Source of the DNA: Acidobacteriota bacterium
Lineage (GTDB): Bacteria; Acidobacteriota; Terriglobia; Bryobacterales; Bryobacteraceae
Assembly (NCBI GenBank): GCA_021787555.1
Contig: JAJYLS010000014.1
Location: 1-36,850 of the forward strand
Length of the DNA: 36,850 nt
Direction of reading: 5' to 3'
Shown: piece by piece, positions 23,346 through 31,685 of the stretch
Numbering within the stretch: position 1 is the first letter of the stretch
Layout: every line of letters starts with the position of its first letter
Made by a program: the position numbers and the translations under genes
Notes under the pieces: generated by a model
The model's database searches: none
What the model was told of the DNA's origin: nothing
Seen by the model: the letters and a program-made list of their open reading frames with translations, nothing else

Positions 23346-23960
23346 TTATTCCACCGCTGAACTCTGAGTGGCGGCCTTATCGAGTCCGAGGTCCAGGTAG
23401 AACTTCACCCAGTCCGACGTAAGACGGCTGTAGGCCTCCTGGGGCGAGAGCGAACCCGCCTTGATCTGCCTGCAAATCGCGGCTTCCAAGACGTCCTTCT
23501 GGTGGTAGCCGAAGTTCCGTCCGTTCCATTCGTTCGCCGCGGGCTGATACCAGAGGTTGGAGATATCGTTCGAGCCTCCCGCGCACAACGGATAGAAATG
23601 GTCCACCTCGCCGTGTTGGGCGTTCCGCCGGTCCCGGGCGACGTTGTACTCGTCGTACACGCCCGTCTTTTCATGCTCCGGAACGCTCCGATGGGCCTCC
23701 GAATAGGTGCAGGTCGGTTTCTCCTTCGGACAGTGGTCGGAATAGCGCGCATCGAGCGCCGCCGCATCGAGCGTGTCGGCTTTCCCGGCCGTGAGTTGCG
23801 GGTTGGGGTAGAGGTAATCGGGACCGATGCGCCCCGCGGTCCCCGCCACGGGAGCCGTCCCCGCTCCTCCGGCCGGGGCCACCGGCGTACGATTCCGCAG
23901 CGCGAAATATGACGACGCAATGCCGCCTGCCAGCAGAGCGCCCAACACGTATCTTTTCAT
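23346..23960 (-). CDS. Membrane-anchored or secreted HNH-like nuclease protein
   Basis: The 204-residue protein has an N-terminal hydrophobic segment (YVLGALLAGGIASSYFAL). A Gly/Ala/Pro linker leads into a domain resembling the beta-beta-alpha metal fold: GEVDHFYPLCAGGSNDISNL (Asp120-His121), then QPAANEWNG and KDVLE. The D-H...GGSN...NLxxQ...W...KD order is typical of HNH-like nucleases of phage and toxin origin. Two cysteines (CPKEKPTC) may form a disulfide, fitting an extracytoplasmic place. The start ATG overlaps the methyltransferase stop as ATGA, so the two are translationally coupled. A DNA-scavenging or toxin role is possible; activity is unproven. Confidence 0.75.
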   Translation of the reverse strand: MKRYVLGALLAGGIASSYFALRNRTPVAPAGGAGTAPVAGTAGRIGPDYLYPNPQLTAGKADTLDAAALDARYSDHCPKEKPTCTYSEAHRSVPEHEKTGVYDEYNVARDRRNAQHGEVDHFYPLCAGGSNDISNLWYQPAANEWNGRNFGYHQKDVLEAAICRQIKAGSLSPQEAYSRLTSDWVKFYLDLGLDKAATQSSAVE

Positions 23961-24514
23961 GATCTGGTCAGCAACGCTGCATGGCTCCGCCACACTTGCG
24001 GCCGCGCCGCGAGACGGAGTCCGGCCCGAGCCGCGCTCTCCAATTCATTTCCGAATTCCGAATGCGTGATATGGCCAGACGGTTCCACCAGAAGTAACTT
24101 CCCATTCTGTTTCAGGCTCTGCGCGATTTCCCGAAAGAACACCTCGGGCGAGGGCACCTCGTGCACCACCGCGAAGGCTAATGCAAAGTCCACCTGCCCA
24201 GCCAGGTCGGCCACGCCCATCGAAGCCGGCTGCGCCAGCCGCAGATCCAGGTGTTCCCAAACCCCGTTGCTGGCCGCGCGCCGCTTCAGCCGGGCCAGCA
24301 TTTTCGGCTGAACATCAACGGCCACGACGCGCCCGGAGGGGCCGGCCATTCTGGCCAAAGGGAGCGTGAAAAAGCCCATCCCGGGGCCGGGTTCCAGCAC
24401 CGTCATGCCCGGGCGGACATACGGCCGCAGGATCTCTTCCGGCGACTGCACCAGGCGCCGGAGCGGGCTCGCAAGCACGTAACCCATCCAATATGGACAG
24501 ACCCGGTGAGGCAT
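23957..24514 (-). CDS. Class I SAM-dependent methyltransferase
   Basis: The 185-residue protein starts at ATG 24514 (MPHRVCPYWMGYVLASPLRR) with an AGGTG upstream; a GTG seven codons earlier is also in frame. The SAM-binding motif I is TVLEPGPGMGFFTLPLAR and the acidic loop VVAVDVQPKML. Motif IV is VDFALAFAVVHEVPS and the later strand GKLLLVEPSGH. The pattern matches the UbiE/methyltransferase-11 fold. The N-terminal HRVCPYW segment is typical of a small group of uncharacterised enzymes. The substrate is unknown. It sits between a NIPSNAP gene and the HNH-like gene, with only a few bases or overlaps separating the three. Confidence 0.88.
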   Translation of the reverse strand: MPHRVCPYWMGYVLASPLRRLVQSPEEILRPYVRPGMTVLEPGPGMGFFTLPLARMAGPSGRVVAVDVQPKMLARLKRRAASNGVWEHLDLRLAQPASMGVADLAGQVDFALAFAVVHEVPSPEVFFREIAQSLKQNGKLLLVEPSGHITHSEFGNELESAARAGLRLAARPQVWRSHAALLTRS

Positions 24515-24519
24515 AACCG

Positions 24520-25305
24520 CTACACCTGCGAACACGCCAGCGGGCGCAGCACCAGACTGCTGATGTTCGAGACCGTCGGCGGATCCAGTTTGAAACGCGG
24601 ATCGGCGGAGAGTTTCTTCCAGTCGGGATCCGAGCTGAACTTCTGCCAGACGATTTCGAGTGTCGCGAGATCCGGGAAGCTGAGCATGTAGGTCAGGCTC
24701 GGCAGTCTCGGCCCGATCAGTGCATCGGCATAAAAAACGCCGGCGGCGCCCGCTTTGGCGAAAATTTGGAATTCGCCGTGATGGAACATTTCCACTTTGC
24801 GCACGTGGTCCATGTTGGTTGGCGAGACGTACGTGCGGAGGTGATAGATGCGCTTTTCTTTTTTTGCCGCGGTGGCCGGCACAACCAGTTTCGGGTAGCC
24901 TTCGAAGGCCCGCAGCAGCGTGCTCTCGATCGTTACATAGGGCGACGCGCCGCCCGGAGCGTCCCAGAAAGGCGCCGCGGCCTTCATGAAGTCGGCATCC
25001 TTCGCCAACTCGAGATCGGCGGTCACCAGGGTTTCGAGCTTCGTGGACGGCAGCAGGACGTAGTAAGCGGGCGTGTCCGGGCCGAAATAGACGGAGAAAG
25101 CCCCCACGGGTCCGATGCCCAGCCGGTTCAATGCGGGAATGAGCGCGCCGGCGAGATAGTGCTCGGTAAGCCTCGTGCCCGGCCCGTTCCTGAGCTGATA
25201 CCGCCGGAGGTCGTAGTATTGCGCCGCGGCTCTTGAACCCCCGGATTGCGCAGCCGCCGCGGCGGGCGCGGTGAGGGACGCTGACAAAAAGGTTCTGCGA
25301 TCCAT
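24520..25305 (-). CDS. Secreted NIPSNAP-family protein
   Basis: The 261-residue protein begins MDRRTFLSASLTAPAAAAAQ, a short Tat-like signal. Two ferredoxin-like alpha/beta dimeric domains follow. The first starts QYYDLRRYQLRNGPGTRLTEHY and the second RIYHLRTYVSPTNMDHVRKV, the repeat pair typical of NIPSNAP proteins. FFTYML-like segments (LTYMLSF) and a terminal WKKLSADPRF also fit. Acidobacteria encode many such secreted NIPSNAP proteins without a known role. The methyltransferase follows after five bases. A TACCCT box seven bases before the ATG could give a leaderless mRNA. Confidence 0.88.
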   Translation of the reverse strand: MDRRTFLSASLTAPAAAAAQSGGSRAAAQYYDLRRYQLRNGPGTRLTEHYLAGALIPALNRLGIGPVGAFSVYFGPDTPAYYVLLPSTKLETLVTADLELAKDADFMKAAAPFWDAPGGASPYVTIESTLLRAFEGYPKLVVPATAAKKEKRIYHLRTYVSPTNMDHVRKVEMFHHGEFQIFAKAGAAGVFYADALIGPRLPSLTYMLSFPDLATLEIVWQKFSSDPDWKKLSADPRFKLDPPTVSNISSLVLRPLACSQV

Positions 25306-25312
25306 AAGTCTA

Positions 25313-25318
25313 AGGGTA
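25313..25318 (-). promoter_or_regulatory. Candidate -10 box (TACCCT) of the NIPSNAP operon
   Basis: The minus strand has a TAnnnT hexamer seven bases before the ATG at 25305. It is included because the same geometry recurs at several genes here; alone it would be weak. Confidence 0.3.
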
Positions 25319-25482
25319 GCGCAGACCAGTCAGGAGGCTACGCAAGACGAGCTGCACGTGCCGGGATTTACCCATTTCTCGCGCGCCGTTGCTGTACCCT
25401 TTCAGGCGTCCGGCGCGGGTTTGGCGTACCATTTGGGACAGGGCCGGAACCCGGCCGATTCACCGAACGTCAATTGCTCAAG

Positions 25483-26337
25483 ATGCGTTTCCCGTTTCTG
25501 GCCGCCGCCGCTGTCGCCTGGACCCTGCTCCAGATGGCTCCCGCCGAGGCCCAATTTCGCGCTCCGGAACCGCCGGCTCCGTCCCCGGGCGCCACCAGCG
25601 ACATCATGGCGCGCGCGCTCCAGGCCTACACCTCGGGGAGCGATTCGGTGGCGCTGGGACTGTTCCAGCGGGCGGCCCGGTTGGGCAACGTGGACGCCAT
25701 GATGTACCTCGGCGTGATGTACGGCACCGGCCGCGGCACCACTAAGAGTTACGCGGCGGCCATGTCCTGGTTTCGCCAGGCCGCCGCGGCCGGCAACAGC
25801 CAGGCGATGTGTAACATCGGCGTGCTCTACTATCAGGGCCTCGGCCAATCCAAGAACTACAGCGATGCCCTGTCCTGGTTCCGGAAATCCGCCGATGCGG
25901 GCAATGCCGAGGCGATGTTCAACGTCGGCGTCTTCTACCGCGACGGTTTGGGCGCGCGCGTGAACGATTCCGAAGCGCTGGCGTGGTTCCGCAAAGCGGC
26001 CGACCGGGGCGATACCGCCGCCGCCAACGCCATCGGCCTGTTTTACCAGCAGGGCCGCGCCGTCCCCGTGGATTACGAACAGGCCATGAGCTGGTACCTG
26101 AATGCCGCCGGACGCGGCGATGCCACCGCCATGTACAACATCGGCGTGCTTTGGGAAAACGGGCTCGGCGTCGCGGCGGACCGGGCCGTGGCCATCCGCT
26201 GGTATCGGCACGCCGCCGCCGCGGGCGACTCCGCGGCCAAAGAAGCCCTCAAGAGCCTCGGCGTTGCAACCAGCGTTAACAGCCTTACGACCGGCGTCAA
26301 GGGTGTTAAGAGCGTTCCGATCGGCGTTAAGAAATGA
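25483..26337 (+). CDS. Secreted Sel1-like repeat protein
   Basis: The 284-residue protein has a signal peptide (MRFPFLAAAAVAWTLLQMAPAEA). Five full Sel1-like helical hairpin repeats of about 36 residues follow, for example AMMYLGVMYGTGRG...AMSWFRQAAAAGN and AMFNVGVFYRDGLG...ALAWFRKAADRGD, plus partial ones at the edges. Such superhelical repeats act as protein-binding scaffolds, often in envelope or stress signalling. The tail SVNSLTTGVKGVKSVPIGVKK is a short internal duplication. The ATG at 25483 is preferred to a TTG three codons upstream. Its stop overlaps, tail to tail, the last 11 bases of the IPTL-CTERM gene on the other strand. Confidence 0.9.
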   Translation: MRFPFLAAAAVAWTLLQMAPAEAQFRAPEPPAPSPGATSDIMARALQAYTSGSDSVALGLFQRAARLGNVDAMMYLGVMYGTGRGTTKSYAAAMSWFRQAAAAGNSQAMCNIGVLYYQGLGQSKNYSDALSWFRKSADAGNAEAMFNVGVFYRDGLGARVNDSEALAWFRKAADRGDTAAANAIGLFYQQGRAVPVDYEQAMSWYLNAAGRGDATAMYNIGVLWENGLGVAADRAVAIRWYRHAAAAGDSAAKEALKSLGVATSVNSLTTGVKGVKSVPIGVKK

Positions 26338-27169
26338 ACCCGGGCCGCCGGGTCATCACCAGCCCGGCCGCGAGCAGCAGCAGGGCGGTCAGCGTAATGC
26401 CCCACGGCGACAGGTCGGGAAGCTCGGCCGGTTGTGTCACCGTGAGGGTAATTGTGTTGCTGGTCGACGGTTGATTATCCACATCGCCGTTGAAGATGGC
26501 ATAAACCGTGTGAGTTCCCGACGGGAGGGCGTTTAGCGGAAGGGTGAAATCGAATTGGCACGGGAAACAGGCGTGCGTCTGGCCGCGGTTGGCGCTGCCC
26601 GTGACCGTCGTCGCACCATTGTCGAATACGAACGTCACCGTCCCTCCGGCTACCGTGCCGGAATTCGCCGGCGTCACGGTCGCGGTCACAATAGTGTTTG
26701 ACGCGTCGGGCGCAAATGCGGACTGATTGGTGCTCAACGTGGTGGTCGTCGTCGCAAGCGATGTGTTGATAACCAGTGCGTAACAGGGGTTGACACCCGA
26801 GCACGATGCCGGGTTCGGAAAAACAGGGAAAACCGCGTCGTAGTTCGAATCGCCCGAATAAATCGCGCCAATGTAGTGCGTTCCCACGGCCAGCCCCGAG
26901 TTGGTCGGAGCACTATAGCTGGCCAGACCGCCGGAAAAGTTGATCACCGGGCCTACAGGCAGGTTTCCGTTGCTCCCGTCGATGAACTGGAGTTGCCCCG
27001 TCGCCGCCGGCGAGCCGCTGAACGTCGCGGTAAGGGTGAAGGCCTGTCCGAAACCGATCGGGCTGTTAGGGTTCGAAGTGATGCTGATGCTGGGAGGGGC
27101 AGCCCACAGAGGCCATCCAGCCACCAGAGGTACAATCACCCCCAGACCGCACGGTGCGATTCGTCTCAC
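26327..27169 (-). CDS. Ig-like surface protein with IPTL-CTERM-type sorting signal
   Basis: The protein has 280 residues from GTG 27169, chosen because GGAGG lies five bases upstream and a signal sequence (RRIAPCGLGVIVPLVAGWPLWA) follows. Two bacterial Ig-like domains (Big_3-type) are visible: SISITSNPNSPIGFGQAFTL to YSGDSNYDAVF, and TTTTTLSTNQSAF to YAIFNGDVDNQPS. The C-terminus reads LPDLSPWGITLTALLLLAAG and then LVMTRRPG. It is a variant of the IPTL-CTERM tag: a P-x-L-S-x-WG motif, one membrane helix and a basic end. Exosortase-type enzymes cut such tags so that the protein is released to or fixed on the surface. The exosortase itself is not in the window. Confidence 0.82.
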   Translation of the reverse strand: MRRIAPCGLGVIVPLVAGWPLWAAPPSISITSNPNSPIGFGQAFTLTATFSGSPAATGQLQFIDGSNGNLPVGPVINFSGGLASYSAPTNSGLAVGTHYIGAIYSGDSNYDAVFPVFPNPASCSGVNPCYALVINTSLATTTTTLSTNQSAFAPDASNTIVTATVTPANSGTVAGGTVTFVFDNGATTVTGSANRGQTHACFPCQFDFTLPLNALPSGTHTVYAIFNGDVDNQPSTSNTITLTVTQPAELPDLSPWGITLTALLLLAAGLVMTRRPGFIS

Positions 27170-27253
27170 AGGAACCTCCACAGGGGATCACTCGAGTACC
27201 GCCAGGCCGCAACCTGATTTCAGCAGAATAACTCGCGCATTCCCAAGCACTTG

Positions 27254-28315
27254 TCAAGAAGTGTACCATTGCGCGCGAGAATCCGGCACACCGGCGGATT
27301 GCAGCTTTACGGCCTGTTTTCGTTGCTTCCGGTGAAGCAGAAAAGCCAGCAGGGCGAGAGCGCTGCCGGTCAGCAACGGCACGGCGGGCTCGGGGACCTC
27401 CTGAAGTTGCAGCGAGTCGATTGCGAAACCTTGACTGTACGGGTTCCCGTTCACCGTGGTCGGCACCGAAATCGTGACGGCCCGAATCAGGCTGCTGCCG
27501 GGTTGCACGCTCACCGCCACAAATGGCGCATCCTTGCAGGGCTGCGGATTGGTATTGCTTTGCAAACCGGCGCACGTCCCGCCACCGCCCGTATCCAGGA
27601 TCGCGTACGTTTGCAGCGGGGTATCGAATGAAGGATTCGGATTGGCGCTCGCCCAAGCCTGAATGGTGGCATCCGTGAAGGACATGGATGTGCTCGCGAT
27701 GAGGAATCCGATGCCCTCAATCCCGGTGTTGAAGGTGATCGTGATCGGCCCCCAGCCGTTCGTAGCGGCCAACAAGTGCTCGCCCAACCCCGCAACCGAG
27801 GGTGCACTCGGGTTGCCCCCTCCGTCCGTTGTATCGGCATTGGAAGGCCCGTCAAAATGCCCCGCGATGTATTGCTGGGTCTGTAATCCCGGATACCCCG
27901 CGAACCGCACGTACGACCACCCACTACCCGTCCATACGTATTGCGCGTTGTCCACTCGCATCAATTGATAGTTGTTGCCCTGATAGCCGGGCGTGATGTC
28001 GATGGCTACTCCAACCCCGTTAGGCGTCGTGGTGGTCCAGGCTCCCGACACGGTCGGATCGTGCGGCGCCTGCGTCGCATAGCCCAACCCCACCCCCCAG
28101 TCGAGCAGATCGTTATATGCAAACGAACCTTGAGTCGCGCAGCCGGCACTGTAGGTGGCGTTACCGGTAATCGTGCTCATAGCCGTCAGCGTGGAGTTGA
28201 ACGGCTGCCCGTTGATATTGCAGCTCACGATCCCGTCCGCAAACACAGATCCCGCACCTGTCGCCAGGATCCATCCCAGCGCCCACACCCGGTTTATTGA
28301 AGCGCCTCCGAGCAC
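27254..28315 (-). CDS. PEP-CTERM sorted exported protein
   Basis: The protein has about 353 residues from GTG 28315, with GGAGGAG upstream; an in-frame GTG at 28354 is the alternative, and the start is uncertain. A signal peptide (NRVWALGWILATGAGSVFA) precedes a beta-rich, Asn/Gly/Thr-rich domain with four or more cysteines and no recognised enzyme motif. The end reads EVPEPAVPLLTGSALALLAF, followed by LLHRKQRKQ. It is a clear PEP-CTERM tag: the VPEP motif, a helix and an Arg/Lys cluster. Unusually, about 20 more residues (AVKLQSAGVPDSRAQWYTS) follow the basic cluster. The intergenic stretch upstream carries two TAGTACTA palindromes. Confidence 0.82.
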   Translation of the reverse strand: MLGGASINRVWALGWILATGAGSVFADGIVSCNINGQPFNSTLTAMSTITGNATYSAGCATQGSFAYNDLLDWGVGLGYATQAPHDPTVSGAWTTTTPNGVGVAIDITPGYQGNNYQLMRVDNAQYVWTGSGWSYVRFAGYPGLQTQQYIAGHFDGPSNADTTDGGGNPSAPSVAGLGEHLLAATNGWGPITITFNTGIEGIGFLIASTSMSFTDATIQAWASANPNPSFDTPLQTYAILDTGGGGTCAGLQSNTNPQPCKDAPFVAVSVQPGSSLIRAVTISVPTTVNGNPYSQGFAIDSLQLQEVPEPAVPLLTGSALALLAFLLHRKQRKQAVKLQSAGVPDSRAQWYTS

Positions 28316-28440
28316 TGTTGCGGTCTGCTCCTCCCCGCCAATCCTTACGTCCACAAAAACACGTGACGAGATATGAGTTTAGTGGATCTTCAGTGAGATT
28401 TCAAGCGGACTTTATGTTACTCAAAGTACCGCTATTTTGA

Positions 28441-28516
28441 TAGTACTATGAAGGCGTGTTGTATTTTCAAACAGTTGCCGCATAGGACCAGTCATTGGCG
28501 TATTAGTACTATGCGG
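28441..28516. promoter_or_regulatory. Paired palindromes upstream of the PEP-CTERM gene (operator candidate)
   Basis: TAGTACTATG occurs at 28441-28450 and again at 28504-28513. Its core TAGTACTA is self-complementary, and the copies are 63 bases apart, about six helical turns. A second inverted repeat, CCGCATAG (28478-28485) and CTATGCGG (28509-28516), overlaps the second copy. The surrounding DNA is clearly more AT-rich than the rest of the window. Confidence 0.4.
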
Positions 28517-28537
28517 TAGTGCGGGTCTAGACGGCCG

Positions 28538-28556
28538 TGCCGGCGTGTCGCCGGCA
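28538..28556 (-). terminator. Strong hairpin after the M1-like gene (possible terminator)
   Basis: A perfect 8-bp stem TGCCGGCG/CGCCGGCA with a three-base loop lies 16 bases past the stop at 28572. There is no T-run after it on the minus strand, so it may only slow polymerase or protect the mRNA end. Confidence 0.4.
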
Positions 28557-28571
28557 TGCGCGCCGCTTTTG

Positions 28572-30548
28572 CTACTGTTCGATCGTCTTTTCCCGCTGAT
28601 AAGGCGTCTTCAGGTACTTGGAGGCCACCGCCTGCGCGCCTTGCGTGTCGTCTTTGGTGCGCAGCGCGAGGTTGTACTCGTTCACGGCGCGGTCCCGCTG
28701 CCCGGTCACGTCGAAGATCTTCCCCAGGTTGATGTGCGACCACACCTCGGTCCACTTCGGGTGCAAATCGCCGTCCAGCGCCGCCCGGAAGTCGTTAGCG
28801 GCCGATTGCCAGTTCTGCTGGAGAAATTCGATCTCGGCGATACGGTATCGCGCCAGCGAGCTGTTCCGGTTGGTCTCGAGCGCCTTCTGGTACTGCCTCA
28901 CGGCGTCGGGGAACTCGCTCAGCTCCGCAAACTGCTCGCCCTTGCGGATCGCCACCGCTACGCGGATATCCGGGCTGTAGCGCAGCACGCGATTGTTGGG
29001 GTCGATAATCACGGTCTTCGGCTTCCCGAACGTGTCCACCGAGAATTCCGAACTCGTCCCCACCACCACCACGCGCTTCGTCTCCGGATTGCTGTCCGTC
29101 TCGATTTTCAGGTCTACCGGCATGCGGAAGGTGTCGAGGTCCTGGGAGATCTTGCCCATCACCCGGAAGCCCTTCGTCCCCAGGCGGAAGATGGTGTAGT
29201 CCAGCTTGAATTCGGGTGCCCCGGAGGATTCGATCCACTGGATGAAGAAATACCCCAGGTCCTGCCCTGAGATCTCCTGCGCCACCTTCTTGAAATCGTC
29301 CGTGCTGACCGATTTCCACGCGCCCTGCTGCGCAAACGTCTTCAGCACCTGGAAGAACTTATCGTCGCCGATGATGTAGCGCAGCATGCTCACCACGGCC
29401 GCGCCCTTGCTGCCCGTCAGCGCCCACATCTCCGGTGAGTAATCCTCCAGCCGCGACGACTGGATAATCGGCAGGTTGTCCACCGTCAGCGCGCCGATCA
29501 TCACGTTGTGCAGCGCCGTCTCCATGGCGCCGGGACCGGCCGTATGCTCCGTCCACAGCAGCTCGGAATAGGCCGCCAGCCCGTTGGTAATCCACAGGTG
29601 ATTGCGCGTGACCGGCGACAGCATCTCTTCCCACCACTGCCGTGAAACCTGGTTGGCCAGCAGCGTCTCGGTCGGCTGCTGCGTAATCCCACCCGGCGCC
29701 AGAAAGATGAGCCCCGGCGCCGCATAGCCGTTGGGTGCGCCGGCTTCGGTCTCGATCACCGTCAGGTTGGCGTACGGCGGCAGCCCGAACATGCCCGTGA
29801 AATAGGACATGATCTTGCCGATCTCCGTCCCGTTCTGCTGCGCATATTCCGCTTCCGGCCCGCGCAGGTACATCGACGTAATCACGCCTTCCGATTGCAC
29901 CTTCACCGGATCGCCCTTCACCACCGCGATGCTGCCGGGGAACGACGGGTGGTCGAAGTGGAACTCGTACCGCACTTTATCGCCCGCCGCCTGCTGGGAA
30001 TCGAAGCCGGTGCCGATCGCCGTGAATCCCGCCGGAACGGTCACCCGGATATTCGCCGCGAAGCGGTCCGTGGTGTATCCCACCACCGGAAACCAGCGTG
30101 CCGGATACATAAGGTAGGCGTAATCCGGATGGATGGCTGCGAATTTGATGCCGGACACCGGCGAATCCTCCTGCCCGGTGAGCTTGCCGTCGTACTCGAA
30201 CGTGAGGGTGGTCGGCGGCCCCTTGGGCAGGGGTTGGTCGAAATTCAACTCCACCGTGAAATTCTGCTGGTGGCGCGCCGCGGGGATCTGCTTGCCCGTG
30301 GCGTCGGTCACGCGGGAGACATTCAGCGCGTTGTTCAGCTCGAACCCCGCCGTGGTGACATTGTCGTCGAGCGCCGTCAGCCGCAGCGTTGCTTTGGCCG
30401 TCAGGTTGGCCGTGTCGGGCGAAATCTCGGCATCGATCGCGTATGCATCCACGCGTATGCGCCCGGCGGGCCGGCGCTCCTGCGCGAACGAAAGGCTGGC
30501 CACAGCCAACAGGGCCGCCAAGCCCCACTTCTCAGCGTTACGAAACAT
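28572..30548 (-). CDS. M1-aminopeptidase-fold protein with lost zinc site, plus TPR tail (pseudoenzyme)
   Basis: The 658-residue protein has a signal peptide (GLAALLAVASLSFAQ), an N-terminal beta-saddle, an M1-like catalytic region and about 120 C-terminal residues with TPR helices (FPDAVRQYQKALETNRNSSL and following). The active-site region aligns clearly with M1 peptidases: LLANQVSRQWWEEMLSPV, then HLWITNGLAAYSE. The HExxH is replaced by NQVSR (about 299-303), and the second zinc-ligand Glu is Asn322. The GAMEN exopeptidase motif is also gone (GAPNGYAAPG). All catalytic and zinc residues are therefore missing while the fold residues remain. It cannot be a standard zinc peptidase; a binding or chaperone role is likely. 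It starts inside the last codons of lpxB; ATG 30548 is preferred over TTG 30554. Confidence 0.85.
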   Translation of the reverse strand: MFRNAEKWGLAALLAVASLSFAQERRPAGRIRVDAYAIDAEISPDTANLTAKATLRLTALDDNVTTAGFELNNALNVSRVTDATGKQIPAARHQQNFTVELNFDQPLPKGPPTTLTFEYDGKLTGQEDSPVSGIKFAAIHPDYAYLMYPARWFPVVGYTTDRFAANIRVTVPAGFTAIGTGFDSQQAAGDKVRYEFHFDHPSFPGSIAVVKGDPVKVQSEGVITSMYLRGPEAEYAQQNGTEIGKIMSYFTGMFGLPPYANLTVIETEAGAPNGYAAPGLIFLAPGGITQQPTETLLANQVSRQWWEEMLSPVTRNHLWITNGLAAYSELLWTEHTAGPGAMETALHNVMIGALTVDNLPIIQSSRLEDYSPEMWALTGSKGAAVVSMLRYIIGDDKFFQVLKTFAQQGAWKSVSTDDFKKVAQEISGQDLGYFFIQWIESSGAPEFKLDYTIFRLGTKGFRVMGKISQDLDTFRMPVDLKIETDSNPETKRVVVVGTSSEFSVDTFGKPKTVIIDPNNRVLRYSPDIRVAVAIRKGEQFAELSEFPDAVRQYQKALETNRNSSLARYRIAEIEFLQQNWQSAANDFRAALDGDLHPKWTEVWSHINLGKIFDVTGQRDRAVNEYNLALRTKDDTQGAQAVASKYLKTPYQREKTIEQ

Positions 30549-31677
30549 GAGCAACTTGTCCTTCCAGAATTTCCTGAATCGCCGCGGCCGCCGGCCGGCC
30601 CGGTTGGCGCAGCTTTTCGGCCACCTCCGTCAGCCCCGCGCGCATCTCTTTGCGCGCGGCTTCGTCGGCCAGCAGGCGGCGCGCCTCGGCGGCCAGGTTC
30701 TCTCCGGTCATCCGTTCCTGCATCAGTTCGGGAACCAGCGCCCGCCCGGCGATCAGATTTACCATCGAATAGAACGGCACCCGCACCAGCAATTTGCCTG
30801 CCATCCAGCTTGCCGGAGCCACTTTGTAAAAGGTCACCATGGGCGTGCCCAGCAGCGCCCCTTCCACGGTGACGGTTCCGCTGGCCGCCAGCGCAAGGTC
30901 GGCATGCGCCATGGCGTCCCAACTCTCTCCTTCCAGCACCTGGATAGGGCTCCGTCCCATGTGTTCGCGGAAAAACCCGGCCCCGGTGGTGGCCGAGGCG
31001 GGCAGCACAAAATTCACCGACTGTTCCCGGTACAGCCGGTCCGCGGCATCCAACAACGCGGGCAGATGACGCGCGGCCTCGCCGCGGCGGCTCCCGGGCA
31101 GTACTGTTATTAATGGACGCCCCGCGGCCAGCCTGTGTTTCCGGAAAAACTCCTCGCGGGTCACCGCCGGCCGCACCAGCGCAGCCAGCGGATGCCCCAC
31201 GTACGTGGCCCTAACCCCTTCATTCCGAAAGAATTGTTCTTCGAACGGGAAAATGCACAGCACCTCTCGCAAGGTGCGCCGCATCTCCTTTATACGCCGC
31301 TTTCGCCATGCCCACACCTGCGGTGCGACCAGATAGACCACCGGCACGCCCTGCCGATGGAGGCGCCGCGCCAGCCGCAGATGAAAATCGGGCGAATCCG
31401 TAAGGATCGCCAAGTCGGGTTTTTCCGCGCGTGCCGCGGCCGCCAGGCGCCGGAATTCGCCATAGATCCGCGGAATGTGCGCCACCACCTCGAGAAGCCC
31501 CACCACCGCCAGGCTGGCCGCATCCACGACCGCGCGCACCCCGGCCGCGCGCAGACGCGGCCCGGCGCAGCCGAAGAACTCCGCCTCCGGCCAGATGCGC
31601 CGCAGTGCCTCCACCAGCAGCGAAGCGTACAAATCCCCCGACGCTTCGCCCGCCGACACCAGAATCTTGGGGTACAT
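30538..31677 (-). CDS. lpxB: Lipid-A-disaccharide synthase LpxB
   Basis: The 379-residue protein belongs to glycosyltransferase family 19. It joins UDP-2,3-diacylglucosamine and lipid X to form the lipid A disaccharide at the inner face of the cytoplasmic membrane. The start ILVSAGEASGDLYASLLVEA is the family hallmark. LTDSPDFHLRLARRL, APQVWAWRKRRIKEM, FPFEEQFF, YVGHPLA, LPGSRRGEAARHLP and SGTVTVEGALLGTPMV follow in the normal order. Length is normal. It overlaps the M1-like gene by 11 bases. A TACAAT box eight bases before the ATG, with no ribosome site, suggests a leaderless start. Its presence shows a Gram-negative envelope with lipid A. Confidence 0.96.
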   Translation of the reverse strand: MYPKILVSAGEASGDLYASLLVEALRRIWPEAEFFGCAGPRLRAAGVRAVVDAASLAVVGLLEVVAHIPRIYGEFRRLAAAARAEKPDLAILTDSPDFHLRLARRLHRQGVPVVYLVAPQVWAWRKRRIKEMRRTLREVLCIFPFEEQFFRNEGVRATYVGHPLAALVRPAVTREEFFRKHRLAAGRPLITVLPGSRRGEAARHLPALLDAADRLYREQSVNFVLPASATTGAGFFREHMGRSPIQVLEGESWDAMAHADLALAASGTVTVEGALLGTPMVTFYKVAPASWMAGKLLVRVPFYSMVNLIAGRALVPELMQERMTGENLAAEARRLLADEAARKEMRAGLTEVAEKLRQPGRPAAAAIQEILEGQVAHVS

Positions 31678-31685
31678 CTATTTCG

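Noticed and set aside
28355-28571. Sigma-54 promoter for the PEP-CTERM gene, as known for some PEP-CTERM regulons
   Set aside because: No TGGCAC-N5-TTGC pattern could be found on the minus strand in this stretch.
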